This document shows positions 25,842 to 34,237 of a stretch of DNA of 38,297 nucleotides, piece by piece. The position numbers and the translations under genes are program-made. The notes under the pieces were generated by a model. That model was not told where the DNA came from. It did no database searches and was given only the letters and a program-made list of their open reading frames with translations. Source of the stretch: Methanobacteriota archaeon. Lineage in GTDB: Archaea > Thermoplasmatota > Poseidoniia > Poseidoniales > Poseidoniaceae. The stretch is from positions 9,754 through 48,050 of the forward strand of contig PBMS01000026.1 in NCBI GenBank assembly GCA_002722695.1. Reading direction: 5' to 3'. How positions within the stretch are numbered: position 1 is the first letter of the stretch; every line of letters begins with the position of its first letter.

Positions 25842-26882
25842 TCACTGTTCGTCCCAGTCTTTCCAAGCGTCGGTCGTGTTGGGCTCGGTCGTGGACGGTG
25901 GTCGCTTGACCGAGGCAACCGTTCGTTGAACGGGCTGAGGTTCCGCCAGCGGCACCCCTTCGTCCCATGATGCGATGGCGGCTGCGTTGGCAGCGTCTTG
26001 AATGGCTTCCTCCGCCGTGGTGGATTGATATCGCTCGGTTTTAGCGTGGTCTTGCGCTCCTTCAACATCGCCTCGCATCAGCGCGTAAACTTGTTCGGTG
26101 GTCAACATCGTTCCCGACGCCACACCGCCCAAACCGTCAACGAATTCCTGAGACGGCTGTTGTTCAGCGGTGTCTGCAAACGGGGGAGCGACGGTCTGCT
26201 GCACCGGCGTGTCTGCGTCGGGCTGGACGAACATCGTTGGATTGTCGGGGTTGACGTCCGTGATGGGGATCAGTTGACCTTCAGGTCCGACCATCATCAC
26301 CCGGGGAGCTTTACTGGGCTTTGAAGCGAAGTAAACGATGAGTGCAACAGGTGTGGTCAACACACCCAAGCAGCACATGGCGCCGCCAACGACCAGCCAA
26401 GTTGAGGAGAGAAGGTCGGATTGGAGTTGGTCAACCGACATCAGCCAGCCGCTGACCTCGCTGCAATCGTTCTCACACGAAATCACCAGTGCGTATTCGC
26501 CTGTGGTGTTCAGGGTCCACGCTGAGCGCTCGGCAAATTCCGTACCATCGGTCGCCATGGCCTGCCAGTCAAGCAGACACGGGTTTTCTTCAAGCGACTC
26601 ACCTGCAAGGGACGAGCCCTCGACTCGATGCAACTCGACGTTCATGACGGGTTCACCTGAGATTTGGTAGAATCGATAGCAGGTGTCGTTGAGTTCGCCC
26701 AGAGCGAACGTGCCTTCGCCCGTGTAGGGTTCGCCGTGGTGCTGCTGACGGGGGTCCATGCTTGCGTCCAAGTTGCTCGCTTGGCTGGACATCATCAATG
26801 CGCCAATGAACAGCAGCAAGCCTCCGATGCCTGCAAAACGCAGTCCCCAAGGTGAACGCTTCGCAGGCTCAGAGGGTTGCAT
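25842..26882 (-). CDS. Uncharacterised membrane protein (two TM segments, 346 aa)
   Basis: GLRFAGIGGLLLFIGALMMSS, extracellular region with Cys residues, second TM TWLVVGGAMCCLGVLTTPVALIVYFA, cytoplasmic Pro/Thr-rich tail. Confidence 0.7.
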   Translation of the reverse strand: MQPSEPAKRSPWGLRFAGIGGLLLFIGALMMSSQASNLDASMDPRQQHHGEPYTGEGTFALGELNDTCYRFYQISGEPVMNVELHRVEGSSLAGESLEENPCLLDWQAMATDGTEFAERSAWTLNTTGEYALVISCENDCSEVSGWLMSVDQLQSDLLSSTWLVVGGAMCCLGVLTTPVALIVYFASKPSKAPRVMMVGPEGQLIPITDVNPDNPTMFVQPDADTPVQQTVAPPFADTAEQQPSQEFVDGLGGVASGTMLTTEQVYALMRGDVEGAQDHAKTERYQSTTAEEAIQDAANAAAIASWDEGVPLAEPQPVQRTVASVKRPPSTTEPNTTDAWKDWDEQ

Positions 26883-26927
26883 CGGGACTTTCCAGACCCT
26901 CGTCCTCCATAAGGGTCGCTCATGGAC

Positions 26928-28028
26928 TCACGCAAGACCGAGGTCGCGTAGTTTTTCAGGGAGATAGGTGTCTGTGACGAAATCCAATCCGTATTTTGCC
27001 AAGGACTGCTGTTCCGCTTTTTTGCCCAACTCCAGCATCATGTTGATCTGATCTTGCCACCACCCGCTCGCAAACCTCGGGTCGGACAGTTCCGCCTTCA
27101 GGGCGTCAACATCCCGGGGAGAGAGATCGTCGCTTGGGAGATCGTAGGCTTCGATGTCGTCGGCCGTGATGCCGAGATAGGTGGCTGAAGGGGTCGCCAA
27201 ATATTCGGAGATGTGAGCCGTCTTGATCGCGCCGTAAGCGATGGAAGCGAAGATGCGGAACGACCAGGGGTCGCCGTCGAGGAACACCACCACAGGCAGG
27301 TCCCACTCTTCGCTCATTCGCTTCAAAATACGACGGGTGGAACGAGCTGGTTGGCCTTTGAGATGGACCAGCGCGCAATTAAAGTCCTCGTCAAAACCGT
27401 TCTCGATGAGTCGGTCAAACATTCCACCGGTCTCAATGGCCATGATGAACTTCACATCGTGCTCAAGAAGCTCGATTTTCTCTTCCTCAACGTTGTACGG
27501 CACACCGTATCCAGAATCACCGACGTCGTCTCGAGCGTTGATGCGCATCCACTCTCCTCTCCGATTTCGCTCCTGAAGGGTCACGTTTCCGATCATTCGC
27601 GCGCCGTCCTCCTCCGGTCGGAGTTTGAAGTCCTCTCGCAAGCACTCCGTCACGACCTCCAAGTCTTCGGCGAGGTTGTTTGACTCGTTTTGAGATGAGA
27701 ACTTTCCAAGCCCCCAACTTTCCGAGATGTAGTACATTTCTCTCAAGGTCGAGGACTTGCCGTCGTCGATCATACCTTCGATGAATTCAACGACGTACAA
27801 CGCTCGCAGCAGTTGCTTTGCCGACCCCAGACTCGTGGCGTCGCGTATGGACCGCTTTTTCCCGTACTTGTACACGCCCAGCGACTTGTCAAACCCAATG
27901 TTGTTTTTCGTTCGAACCGGCAACGTCATGGTCGGAGCTTCGCCTTTGATGATTTTGTCGTACATCTCGGTGACGACGTCGTGCAGCGCAGCCTTCGTCT
28001 CCTCTGGTGAATGGCTGGCCGACATCAT
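26928..28028 (-). CDS. top6A: DNA topoisomerase VI subunit A (Spo11-like)
   Basis: KQLLRALYVVEFIEGMIDDGKSSTLREMYYISESW, IMAIETGGMFDRLIENGF, LPVVVFLDGDPWSFRIFASIAYGAIKTAHISEYLATPSATYLGITADDI. Confidence 0.95.
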   Translation of the reverse strand: MMSASHSPEETKAALHDVVTEMYDKIIKGEAPTMTLPVRTKNNIGFDKSLGVYKYGKKRSIRDATSLGSAKQLLRALYVVEFIEGMIDDGKSSTLREMYYISESWGLGKFSSQNESNNLAEDLEVVTECLREDFKLRPEEDGARMIGNVTLQERNRRGEWMRINARDDVGDSGYGVPYNVEEEKIELLEHDVKFIMAIETGGMFDRLIENGFDEDFNCALVHLKGQPARSTRRILKRMSEEWDLPVVVFLDGDPWSFRIFASIAYGAIKTAHISEYLATPSATYLGITADDIEAYDLPSDDLSPRDVDALKAELSDPRFASGWWQDQINMMLELGKKAEQQSLAKYGLDFVTDTYLPEKLRDLGLA

Positions 28029-30100
28029 GCATCACTCCCGAACCCCATCAGGGTTTGCTGGCCACTCGGTTTTGCCTCCTCGCTGACGACCGGAACGGCC
28101 GCTGAGACGGTCTCTTCATCGGGTGGAGCGACGTCCTCCTCGTGGTCCACTTCGTTCGCTCTTGCCTCTTGCCGGCGTATCTCATCGAGGAGTTTTTCGT
28201 CCATCTTTGAGGCGCCGATGACCTCTTGACTGCCGCGATAAAACACATCGGTCTCGGTCCAGTCGCCTCGCTCAAGTCCCGAGAGGGAATATGAAATCGT
28301 GTACGTGGTGCCGGGTTCGAGGGTTTCCAATTTCCACGCCCACACGCCCGTTGCTTCTTTTCGCCCTCCCGTTGTGTTGTTTTCCATTCCAGCCCCTTCG
28401 CTTTCTGGCCACGAGGCCAGCAAGGTGTAGGCCCGAGCGCGAGAAGTGTAGTTGAACAGGGTGATGGACACGTCCGTCATCTTGGTGGTCTTGTTCCAAT
28501 GCGTGGTGCTTTCGGCAATAACGGCGCCCATAATTTTCGTGATGGAGCCTGAAAGATTCGGCATTGGTCGTTTGAGAATGGCGGCCGACTTTTCTGCGAT
28601 GGCGGGAATGATGTCGTTGACCAGCTCAAACTTCTCCTGAACCTTGACCATCTTTTTCTTCTTCTCCAGGTGCTTTCGAAGTCCGCGACCCATCTCAAGC
28701 ATCGCCTTGCGCACCTCGTCCATCACCTCTCCGTTGTCGGCCAGCGCTTCCTTCGCTTCCGACGTAAACTGTACGTTGGTGCTTGCGAGGTGAACCAGGA
28801 CAGCAGCAGGGCCTTTGGGCACCCCTCGTCCACCTGCTTGGTCGAGGCCGTATTGGCGCCAGTCGACGGATTCGATGGCTTTGGTGAGCAAGCAGCCGCC
28901 CTGCTGGTACATCAGCGGGACTCGGTTGGCGAAGCGGAGAATTTCGACCGGTTTGTCGGCGGCCATGCCTTCTCCGAAGATCAATCCCACCTCCACTTGG
29001 TAGGGGTTACCTTGGGAAACGGTCGCTGCACGCGTCATGGTCGTGACGAAGCGGGAATCGATCGTCTTTGAGAGCCCTTTTTTGATGAGCAGTTCCTCAA
29101 TGGGCGACAGACAGTTTGTGGGCGGATTGAGCAACTTCACAGGTTTTCCACCCAGCTCTCGCTCGCCCTGAAAGGATTCCAGCAAGGCCCTGATTTGATC
29201 GGGTTTCATCGATTTAGGTTTCGCTTTCTCGTTGATCTCCGCCGCTTCAAGCAATTGCTTGGCGGCACGGGACGATACCCCTGAGAAGTTCTTGTAGAGG
29301 AACGACGTCATTCGCGTGTCGGTCGATTCCGTGCACATACGCTGCAGCGTTCCCAAATGAATCCCGTGGGGGTGCGGTTTGATGCTCTCAACTTTACGAG
29401 GCAATCGCTCCGTCACTCGCGGCCAATGGTGAACGTCACCGTCCGGGTCAACGAACGTGATGTCAGCGTGCGGGTTGACGATGCTGGTCATACGAAGGTA
29501 CTGATACACGCTTTGCCGACCGCGCTGATATTTGGCTTTCATCCGGCAGGTGATCTCCAGGCCGTGTTCCTTCAACGTCCCGTCGTCGGCTTCCCAAACC
29601 TCACGGCCTTCGTTTGACTTCGTGGCCTTGTTTTTACGTGTGTCGAGCCCGATGTCCACCACCGCAGCGGAGGTCTCGGTCGCAATCTTCGAGCGCACGT
29701 GCGTCTTTCCTCCCGTGGTCAGCTGGCTGTACATGACCACGCCGGTGATTCCGATTCCTTGCTGGCCGCGGGACTGACGAATAGCATGGAAACGCGAACC
29801 GAAGAGCAACTGACCGAACACCTTCTCGATGCTTCGCTTTGGTATACCCGGTCCGTTGTCTTCCGTCTGAAGCTCAACGATGTTTTTCTTATCGTCCAGC
29901 TTTGTGATTTTCACCTTAATGTCGGGCAAGATACGCGCTTCTTCGCACGCGTCGAGGGAATTGTCCACGGCTTCTTTGACAGCCGTGATGAGGGAGCGCG
30001 TAAGGGAATCAAATCCAAGGAAGTGCTTGTTCTTTTCAAAGAATTCCGAGATAGCAACCTGTTTCTGGTTTTTTGCCATGCGTTCTGCTGTGCCTGCCAT
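28025..30100 (-). CDS. top6B: DNA topoisomerase VI subunit B (GHKL ATPase)
   Basis: LITAVKEAVDNSLDACEEA, VELQTEDNGPGIPKRSIEKVFGQLLFGSRFHAIRQSRGQQGIGITGVVMYSQLTTG; overlaps top6A by 4 nt. Confidence 0.95.
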   Translation of the reverse strand: MAGTAERMAKNQKQVAISEFFEKNKHFLGFDSLTRSLITAVKEAVDNSLDACEEARILPDIKVKITKLDDKKNIVELQTEDNGPGIPKRSIEKVFGQLLFGSRFHAIRQSRGQQGIGITGVVMYSQLTTGGKTHVRSKIATETSAAVVDIGLDTRKNKATKSNEGREVWEADDGTLKEHGLEITCRMKAKYQRGRQSVYQYLRMTSIVNPHADITFVDPDGDVHHWPRVTERLPRKVESIKPHPHGIHLGTLQRMCTESTDTRMTSFLYKNFSGVSSRAAKQLLEAAEINEKAKPKSMKPDQIRALLESFQGERELGGKPVKLLNPPTNCLSPIEELLIKKGLSKTIDSRFVTTMTRAATVSQGNPYQVEVGLIFGEGMAADKPVEILRFANRVPLMYQQGGCLLTKAIESVDWRQYGLDQAGGRGVPKGPAAVLVHLASTNVQFTSEAKEALADNGEVMDEVRKAMLEMGRGLRKHLEKKKKMVKVQEKFELVNDIIPAIAEKSAAILKRPMPNLSGSITKIMGAVIAESTTHWNKTTKMTDVSITLFNYTSRARAYTLLASWPESEGAGMENNTTGGRKEATGVWAWKLETLEPGTTYTISYSLSGLERGDWTETDVFYRGSQEVIGASKMDEKLLDEIRRQEARANEVDHEEDVAPPDEETVSAAVPVVSEEAKPSGQQTLMGFGSDA

Positions 30101-30241
30101 GGGCGTTCACCTCCCCCGGTCCTCCTCCGTCTTGACGACGTCGGGCCGACAGATGACCAACGCCTCGTTTGAGGGATTATAGTCTCCACAGGCGAAACGG
30201 GACGATGGACACCGAAAAAGGGGGTTGGCGCTGAAACCCGC

Positions 30242-32230
30242 TCAAGCAAACAGGTCGGGTTTCCAGACACTGATGTGACCGGTGAACGCCGACGCAGCGA
30301 CGGTCAGTGGACTGGCGAGGTAGAGTTTGCCCGGCCCACTTCGCCCTTGGAAATTGCGATTGATGGCCGACACCGTGACCTGTTCGGGTGTGAGAGAAAC
30401 GCCCGGTCCCGCACCGATGCACGCTCCACAACCCGGGTCGATCAGTTTGACACCAACCTCGATGAAGAGGTCGTGCCAGCCGTTGCGTTCGGCCAAGGCT
30501 TTTACTTGCCCAGAGCCGTATTGGATGTAGAAATCCACACCTTCCTTCACGGTCAGCCCGGCGTCCTTCGCAGCCTGGCACACCTCGGCGTAGTAGGCGA
30601 TGTCGTCTTCCTTGCCAGCCGTGCACGAACCGCCGTAGGCGATGTCGACCAGAACCTGGCCGATGTCAGAAATGTTGGCGCCGTTGGTGGGGTCGCTTGG
30701 AATGCCTTGGTCTGGGTCGCCGGGGTGGGCGACCATGGGGACGATGCTGGAGAGGTCGATCGTGTGGCCCCCGCCGCCGTAGTGAGCGCCTTGGTCGGGC
30801 GCCACCATGCGGGCGCGCTGTTCACTCTCCGAGAGGTGCGGTTGAGCGTGGAGCATCCAGGTCAGCAGCGCTTCGTCGGCTTCGCAGATGCCCGTTCGTC
30901 CGGAGCATTCCGTCGCCATGTTGCACAGCGTGGCTCGCTCGTCCACGGAGAGGGACGTGAGTCCGGGACCACCGAACTCCATGCTTCGGTTGAGAGTCAA
31001 TTCTTTACGCGCGTGATCAGCGAGGATGGCGAGAATCACGTCCTTGGCGGTGCAACCTTGGTGGAGTTCGCCAACCAACTCAAAACGAATGGATTCGGGA
31101 ACTTTGACGAAGGTGAACCCGGCGCTGACGAGGTTGGCGTATTCTGTGGCACCCACCCCCCAGGTTAACGCGTTGGAGGCACCTCCCATGCAGGTGTGGG
31201 AGTCGGTGGCTTGGATGAAATCGCCGACCTCGATGAATTCCTCGCGAGCCACTTGGTGGCAGATGCCGGGTGAAACGCCGTCCACGGCGGAGTAATCCCT
31301 GACCCCCGTGTGCTCTTGGAACGCCACTTGGAGGTCGCGAAGCGTCTGCACTTTGTGCATGAATGGGACGAACTTTGGGTTGTGCTGGGCGTAGAGCAAA
31401 TGGTCTTCGAAGACGGCAAACTTCCCCGGGTTGGGAAGCTGATAGCCTTCCCCGTACTCCTCTTGCAGGAAGGTGTGAACTTGCGCCGTGGTAAATTCGT
31501 GGGAATACCCGCCTTGAACCTCGGCGATGACTGGGTCGCCGGGTTTGACGCACTGCCCGTCGGGCTGACCCACCAAGTTCCGACTGATGATGCGCTCAGC
31601 CATCGTCATTGGCCGCTGTGGCGTGTCAAGCGGGGCAAGGTTCAGTTCACCGGATTTCAGAGCCTTTGCGAACGGGAACAGACCACCGTGTTCCACAATG
31701 AGTTGGGTCACTGGGTCGTACTGGTTCGTAAATTCGCTCAGGGAGATGGATTCGCCGTTTTGGAGGCGCTCAAGCACGTCGTGGTCGGCCATCAGCTGAC
31801 CGAGGTTGATGTTGTTTCGCTCGTGAATGGGGGCAAACGAAGCCGCGATGACGATGTTGATGCCGGCCCAGCGCTCGCACTGAGCTGCCGTCTCTCGACT
31901 TGAACCGGTTCCTTTGCGCTGACCGGAAACGATGACTTCGAAGTTTCCGTTCTTTAGTGCATTCTCTCGAAACACCCGGAGACCGTTGTGCATGAGCCCA
32001 GCGTAAGCGTTCTTGGCGATCTCTGCAGGGTCGTGGTCGAAGCACACCCACGCTGGCGTCATGACGTCGGTGTTGATGTCGTCGAGCAAATCCTCAACGG
32101 ACAGGTCTTCCATACGGAGGTCCAACCCGTCGTAGAGTTGCCTTTTGATGAGGTCCAAATCTTTCGTGAGGAACAGGACCCGCTTGCCGGGCGATAGGGC
32201 GATGCTGTCCGCAGGTTTGTTGTCGCCCAT
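30242..32230 (-). CDS. Aconitase/isopropylmalate dehydratase-family fusion: swivel domain N-terminal, catalytic domains C-terminal
   Basis: N-term FEVIVSGQRKGTGSSRETAAQCERWAGINIVIAASFAPIHERNNIN (swivel); C-term FIQATDSHTCMGGASNALTWGVGATEYA and IDPGCGACIGAGPGVSLTPEQVTVSAINRNFQGRSGPGKLYLASPLTVAASAFTG (4Fe-4S ligand motifs). Confidence 0.88.
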   Translation of the reverse strand: MGDNKPADSIALSPGKRVLFLTKDLDLIKRQLYDGLDLRMEDLSVEDLLDDINTDVMTPAWVCFDHDPAEIAKNAYAGLMHNGLRVFRENALKNGNFEVIVSGQRKGTGSSRETAAQCERWAGINIVIAASFAPIHERNNINLGQLMADHDVLERLQNGESISLSEFTNQYDPVTQLIVEHGGLFPFAKALKSGELNLAPLDTPQRPMTMAERIISRNLVGQPDGQCVKPGDPVIAEVQGGYSHEFTTAQVHTFLQEEYGEGYQLPNPGKFAVFEDHLLYAQHNPKFVPFMHKVQTLRDLQVAFQEHTGVRDYSAVDGVSPGICHQVAREEFIEVGDFIQATDSHTCMGGASNALTWGVGATEYANLVSAGFTFVKVPESIRFELVGELHQGCTAKDVILAILADHARKELTLNRSMEFGGPGLTSLSVDERATLCNMATECSGRTGICEADEALLTWMLHAQPHLSESEQRARMVAPDQGAHYGGGGHTIDLSSIVPMVAHPGDPDQGIPSDPTNGANISDIGQVLVDIAYGGSCTAGKEDDIAYYAEVCQAAKDAGLTVKEGVDFYIQYGSGQVKALAERNGWHDLFIEVGVKLIDPGCGACIGAGPGVSLTPEQVTVSAINRNFQGRSGPGKLYLASPLTVAASAFTGHISVWKPDLFA

Positions 32231-32278
32231 GTCCCCCCCTCAACATGGTTCAAGGGCCGTTCATTCATAATCGGTTCG

Positions 32279-32305
32279 GGGTCTTACGGTGGCGCCGTGA
32301 CCCCT
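32279..32305. terminator. Stem-loop GGGGTC-tt-ACGG-tggcg-CCGT-GACCCC
   Basis: Ten paired positions with a 2-nt bulge, just downstream of the GNAT-aminotransferase stop (32315, - strand); followed by ttgttttt on the + strand. Confidence 0.4.
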
Positions 32306-32314
32306 TGTTTTTCT

Positions 32315-34012
32315 TCAGGATGAAAGAACGGAGCCGACGATGCCGAGCATCGTTTTGTTTTCATCAATCGAACGAACGGCAAACCTGACCGCGGTGTTGG
32401 GCAAGTGGACGCCCATGTTTTGGGCGTCTCGGACGAACAACCCCTCGGCTCTGCACGCTTCGATGAACCCCACCGACGTATAACTGGATTCGGCAGGAAG
32501 GTAGGTGAGCAAATAATTGGCAACCCCTGAGAAGACTCGGAACCCCATCGCTTCAAGCGAGTGATGCATCTTTCGTCGCTCGGCGTGAATCACCTCGTAC
32601 TGTTGGGCGTAGTACGCCTCGTTGCGGAGGGCCGCAACCGCTGCGAGCTGACCCGGGAGGCTGACCGCCCAGGGCGGGATGTATCGCTTGAGCATCGGCA
32701 TGTTCTGACTTACGGCGTAAGCGACTCGCAACCCAGACAGGGCGTAGCACTTGCTCATGCTTTTGCAGACCACCAATTCGGGCAACGAGGCGCACAGCGC
32801 TTCCAGGGAAACAGCATCTGGAAGGTAATTGATGTAGGTCTCGTCGACCCAAATCATCTTGCACATCGAGTCAGGATTTTGCGTGTGCGCAATCGCACTG
32901 ACCACGTCGGCCATGGATTCGCAATACACGCCCGTTGGGCTGTTCGGGTTGACAAAAATCACGGCATCGTGTTCGCAAGCTTGGGAAATCAACTCGTCGG
33001 CATCGATGGAAAAATCGGTGCTGTCCTCGAGCACAAAATACGTGATGTGGCAGCCGATCACGTGCTGGAGGATGTGGCTGTACTCCCCGTACATGGGCGA
33101 CAAAACGAGGACGCGGGAGTGTTCGTTCAACAACTGCGGGAGGAGCGAGAACATCAGCGATGAGGAGCCCGAAGAGACCGCGATGTGGTTCGCTGGAACG
33201 TTTCGAACCTCAGCAATGGTTTGGATCAATTCCTCGCACTGAGTCGGTGGTGATTCCTGACAGCAACGCTCCAGTTGTTCGCTGATGACCGCGAGGGCCT
33301 CCGGGCAGGGCGGGAACGGACTGTCGAGAACATCGGCCACGATCAGAGTGTCTCGAACATCGAAGTCAAATTTTGAGGTCTCCCACGACTGTCCGCCGTG
33401 GTAGCAAGCATCATCACCGCTTTCCTCCTCCACGTCGGCTTGGATTTTTTCGGCGAACGCAGCCACGGTGACGGCCACGTCCATGTGCATGGGAAAGTAC
33501 ACCGTTTCTCCGTGGGAAACGCCTTCCTCGCGGAACACTTTCATGCCGTTGTTTTCGTAGAGATTGACCACGTCGGTGTGTCCCATAGCAACGATGTCGG
33601 CCCCTCCGCGCTCAACCACAAATTCCAGTGCGTAGCGCATCAAACGAAACGCGAGATTCTGTCCTCTGTGGGTCGGAGCCACGGTCAATCCTCTGACCTC
33701 AAAGGTCGAGGCTTCAGGGTCGTCGCACCGGTCGAACACCGTTCGCTGAAGGACATCGTCCGAGAAGTAGGTTGTCAGCCTGAACGGTTGGCCTCCCGGA
33801 GGATTCAAGCTGATGTAGCCAACGAGGTCGTCCCCCTCAACACAGGCGATGAAGTGTCGCCCAGGGTCCTCGAGTTTTCTCCCCTCGTTGGTTTTGTACT
33901 GCCGCAATTCGTCGGCGTAAACGTCGTGGCGAATGGAGGACAGTTGTTCCCAAAGCTCGTGAATCCTTTCGTTTTCTGGGAGCGGATAATCAAATTGCAG
34001 AATTTCAGTCAT
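32315..34012 (-). CDS. Fusion of GNAT-like N-acyltransferase and fold-type I PLP aminotransferase (HisC/CobD-like)
   Basis: GNAT part FEVRGLTVAPTHRGQNLAFRLMRYALEFVVERGGADIV...NLYENNGMKVF; aminotransferase part VSSGSSSLMFSLLPQLL, VIFVNPNSPTGVY, MIWVDETYINYL, VVCKSMSKCYALSGLRVAYAVS. Confidence 0.85.
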   Translation of the reverse strand: MTEILQFDYPLPENERIHELWEQLSSIRHDVYADELRQYKTNEGRKLEDPGRHFIACVEGDDLVGYISLNPPGGQPFRLTTYFSDDVLQRTVFDRCDDPEASTFEVRGLTVAPTHRGQNLAFRLMRYALEFVVERGGADIVAMGHTDVVNLYENNGMKVFREEGVSHGETVYFPMHMDVAVTVAAFAEKIQADVEEESGDDACYHGGQSWETSKFDFDVRDTLIVADVLDSPFPPCPEALAVISEQLERCCQESPPTQCEELIQTIAEVRNVPANHIAVSSGSSSLMFSLLPQLLNEHSRVLVLSPMYGEYSHILQHVIGCHITYFVLEDSTDFSIDADELISQACEHDAVIFVNPNSPTGVYCESMADVVSAIAHTQNPDSMCKMIWVDETYINYLPDAVSLEALCASLPELVVCKSMSKCYALSGLRVAYAVSQNMPMLKRYIPPWAVSLPGQLAAVAALRNEAYYAQQYEVIHAERRKMHHSLEAMGFRVFSGVANYLLTYLPAESSYTSVGFIEACRAEGLFVRDAQNMGVHLPNTAVRFAVRSIDENKTMLGIVGSVLSS

Positions 34013-34094
34013 AAACGCACCAAAGCCGGTGTTCCTATGAAGGATTCCCCGTTTATTTGGCGGAAAAAGGAAGGCTCCTTGTCAGAAGCGTGGA

Positions 34095-34185
34095 GATTGC
34101 CCTTCTTTTGAACCGATGAGAGGGCTACCTCCCGGCTATGCAGGTGCAAAAGCATACCCCACAAAGCATGTCTCGAAGGGCAATC
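34095..34185. other. 11-bp perfect inverted repeat GATTGCCCTTC (34095-34105) / GAAGGGCAATC (34175-34185) in a divergent intergenic region
   Basis: Read directly from the sequence; 69-nt spacer. Confidence 0.6.
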
Positions 34186-34205
34186 CGTCGGTGGTGCAAC
34201 GACTG

Positions 34206-34214
34206 AAATTATAT
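34206..34214 (+). promoter_or_regulatory. TATA-like box (aaattatatt) for the downstream gene
   Basis: AT-rich hexamer about 25-30 nt upstream of ATG 34238, consistent with leaderless initiation there. Confidence 0.45.
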
Positions 34215-34237
34215 TCTTCTTGCCTGTAGCATACCGC

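Noticed and set aside
25788-25968. N-terminal 60-aa extension of the ArsR-like regulator
   Set aside because: Arg-rich, overlaps the end of the adjacent membrane protein gene; MADLDRVL at 25788 is the natural start of the winged-helix domain.
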